From positions 434,001-498,000 of the forward strand of contig NADL03000546.1 in NCBI GenBank assembly GCA_002205965.3: DNA of 64,000 nt, written 5' to 3'. Under the pieces are notes generated by a model. The model searched no databases and had not been told where the DNA came from. It saw nothing but the letters and a program-made list of their open reading frames with translations. The position numbers and the translations under genes are program-made. Shown one piece after another: positions 63,501-64,000 of this stretch (the first letter of the stretch is position 1; the number at the start of each line of letters is the position of its first letter). Source of the DNA: Kappaphycus alvarezii. Its lineage: Eukaryota; Rhodophyta; Florideophyceae; Gigartinales; Solieriaceae.

Positions 63501-64000
63501 AAGTCTGGACTGCTGGCCTAGTACTTAAATGAGGAGAACGACAGTCTCTTCATTTACGGACCTACTGTACACCATGTAACATATAGTATCATATTTTCAC
63601 TTTATGCTTCGGGCCCTCAACTCGAATTTTTGAGCCGAGTAATTTCACAAGCGCACGATTAGTAACGTTCAAATATCAATAGTTAAATTAATTCTGAGCC
63701 ACCAGAAGTTCTTGCATATTCTTCTGAAATAGTTTTAAGATTTCATCGCCCAATCCGTGACATATAGTAGATATTAATTCACTAGTCCCTTATCTATCAT
63801 CTCCATTAGAGGGATGCTTTGAAAATACATAATGAAGCACAAGAAGATCTCCTTTTACAAATAGCAGCTTTTATTAGAGATAAAAAAAGAAAAGATACTT
63901 AGATAATAACTGCACGGTTGAAACGAGAAGCAAAGAGAATGCTGGAAATTTTAGATTTTTTTGACACGGAAATGAAATTTGCTAAATATTTTCTAGTCAA
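51541..64000. other. AT-rich, gene-poor end of window
   Basis: I find no frame in this 12 kb with a recognisable domain. The longest (57176-57607 plus, 143 residues; 51967-52269 plus, 100 residues, weakly helix-turn-helix-like) are unsupported. The composition and frequent stops suggest old, decayed repeats. A 30-bp tandem duplication lies at 61902-61961. CAGTAC motifs are rare here compared with the gene islands. Confidence 0.45.
61902..61961. repeat. 30-bp tandem duplication
   Basis: The unit starts ttgcactaatgtctccttac (61902-61931) and recurs as ttgcactggtgcctctctac (61932-61961). Both end in agtgctcatg. Confidence 0.8.

Overview
This window is nuclear DNA of a eukaryote, most likely an alga. 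I read it as probably a red alga (Rhodophyta), with moderate confidence. Most recognisable genes are intron-poor and compact. Several conserved eukaryotic families are present: a BRCA2-like recombination mediator, a SAPS-family PP6 regulatory subunit, the elongation factor ELOF1, an O-fucosyltransferase-like enzyme and a GH36 alpha-galactosidase. They sit in gene islands of higher GC between long AT-rich stretches full of decayed retroelements. The red-algal link rests on this architecture and on the GH36 enzyme, because red algae store the alpha-galactoside floridoside. No taxon-specific marker is visible.

Layout. 0-3 kb holds a decayed non-LTR (LINE) reverse-transcriptase remnant on the plus strand. 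3.2-4.7 kb holds an O-fucosyltransferase-like type II membrane protein. 5.0-6.7 kb is a minus-strand LINE fragment with a YADD motif and a restriction-like endonuclease (RLE) domain. 7.1-11.7 kb is a BRCA2-like gene with an array of BRC motifs, a helical domain and three OB folds. It converges on the SAPS protein gene (14.8-11.9 kb, minus). 14.8-17.7 kb is intergenic and rich in CAGTAC-type palindromes. 17.7-18.7 kb encodes an intact secreted Cys-rich, Arg-rich protein. 19.0-19.4 kb encodes intact ELOF1 (minus). At 19.7 kb a 79-bp LINE tail is flanked by a perfect 25-bp direct repeat. 20.3-21.7 kb is a retroelement with an intact gag-like ORF and a truncated RT.

22.5-41.6 kb is AT-rich and gene-poor. 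It holds gypsy-like and copia-like fragments, a LINE RLE 3' end at 34.4 kb, and short tandem repeats. A second island at 41.6-48 kb contains another LINE 3' end, a possible small spliced gene, and the GH36 alpha-galactosidase (45.6-42.6 kb, minus). From 48 kb to the end the DNA is again AT-rich, with one DDE-transposase-like fragment near 51 kb and no gene I can support.

A recurring oddity runs through the four longest genes. Reading frames break without stop-rich gaps, and most breaks behave as the loss of one base, often at a short homopolymer. In GH36 two such losses restore a whole number of codons. This looks more like a systematic indel problem in the assembly than independent pseudogenisation, though BRCA2 carries many more breaks than the others. 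No CRISPR, rRNA or tRNA was recognised, and I did not find an obviously new biological system.
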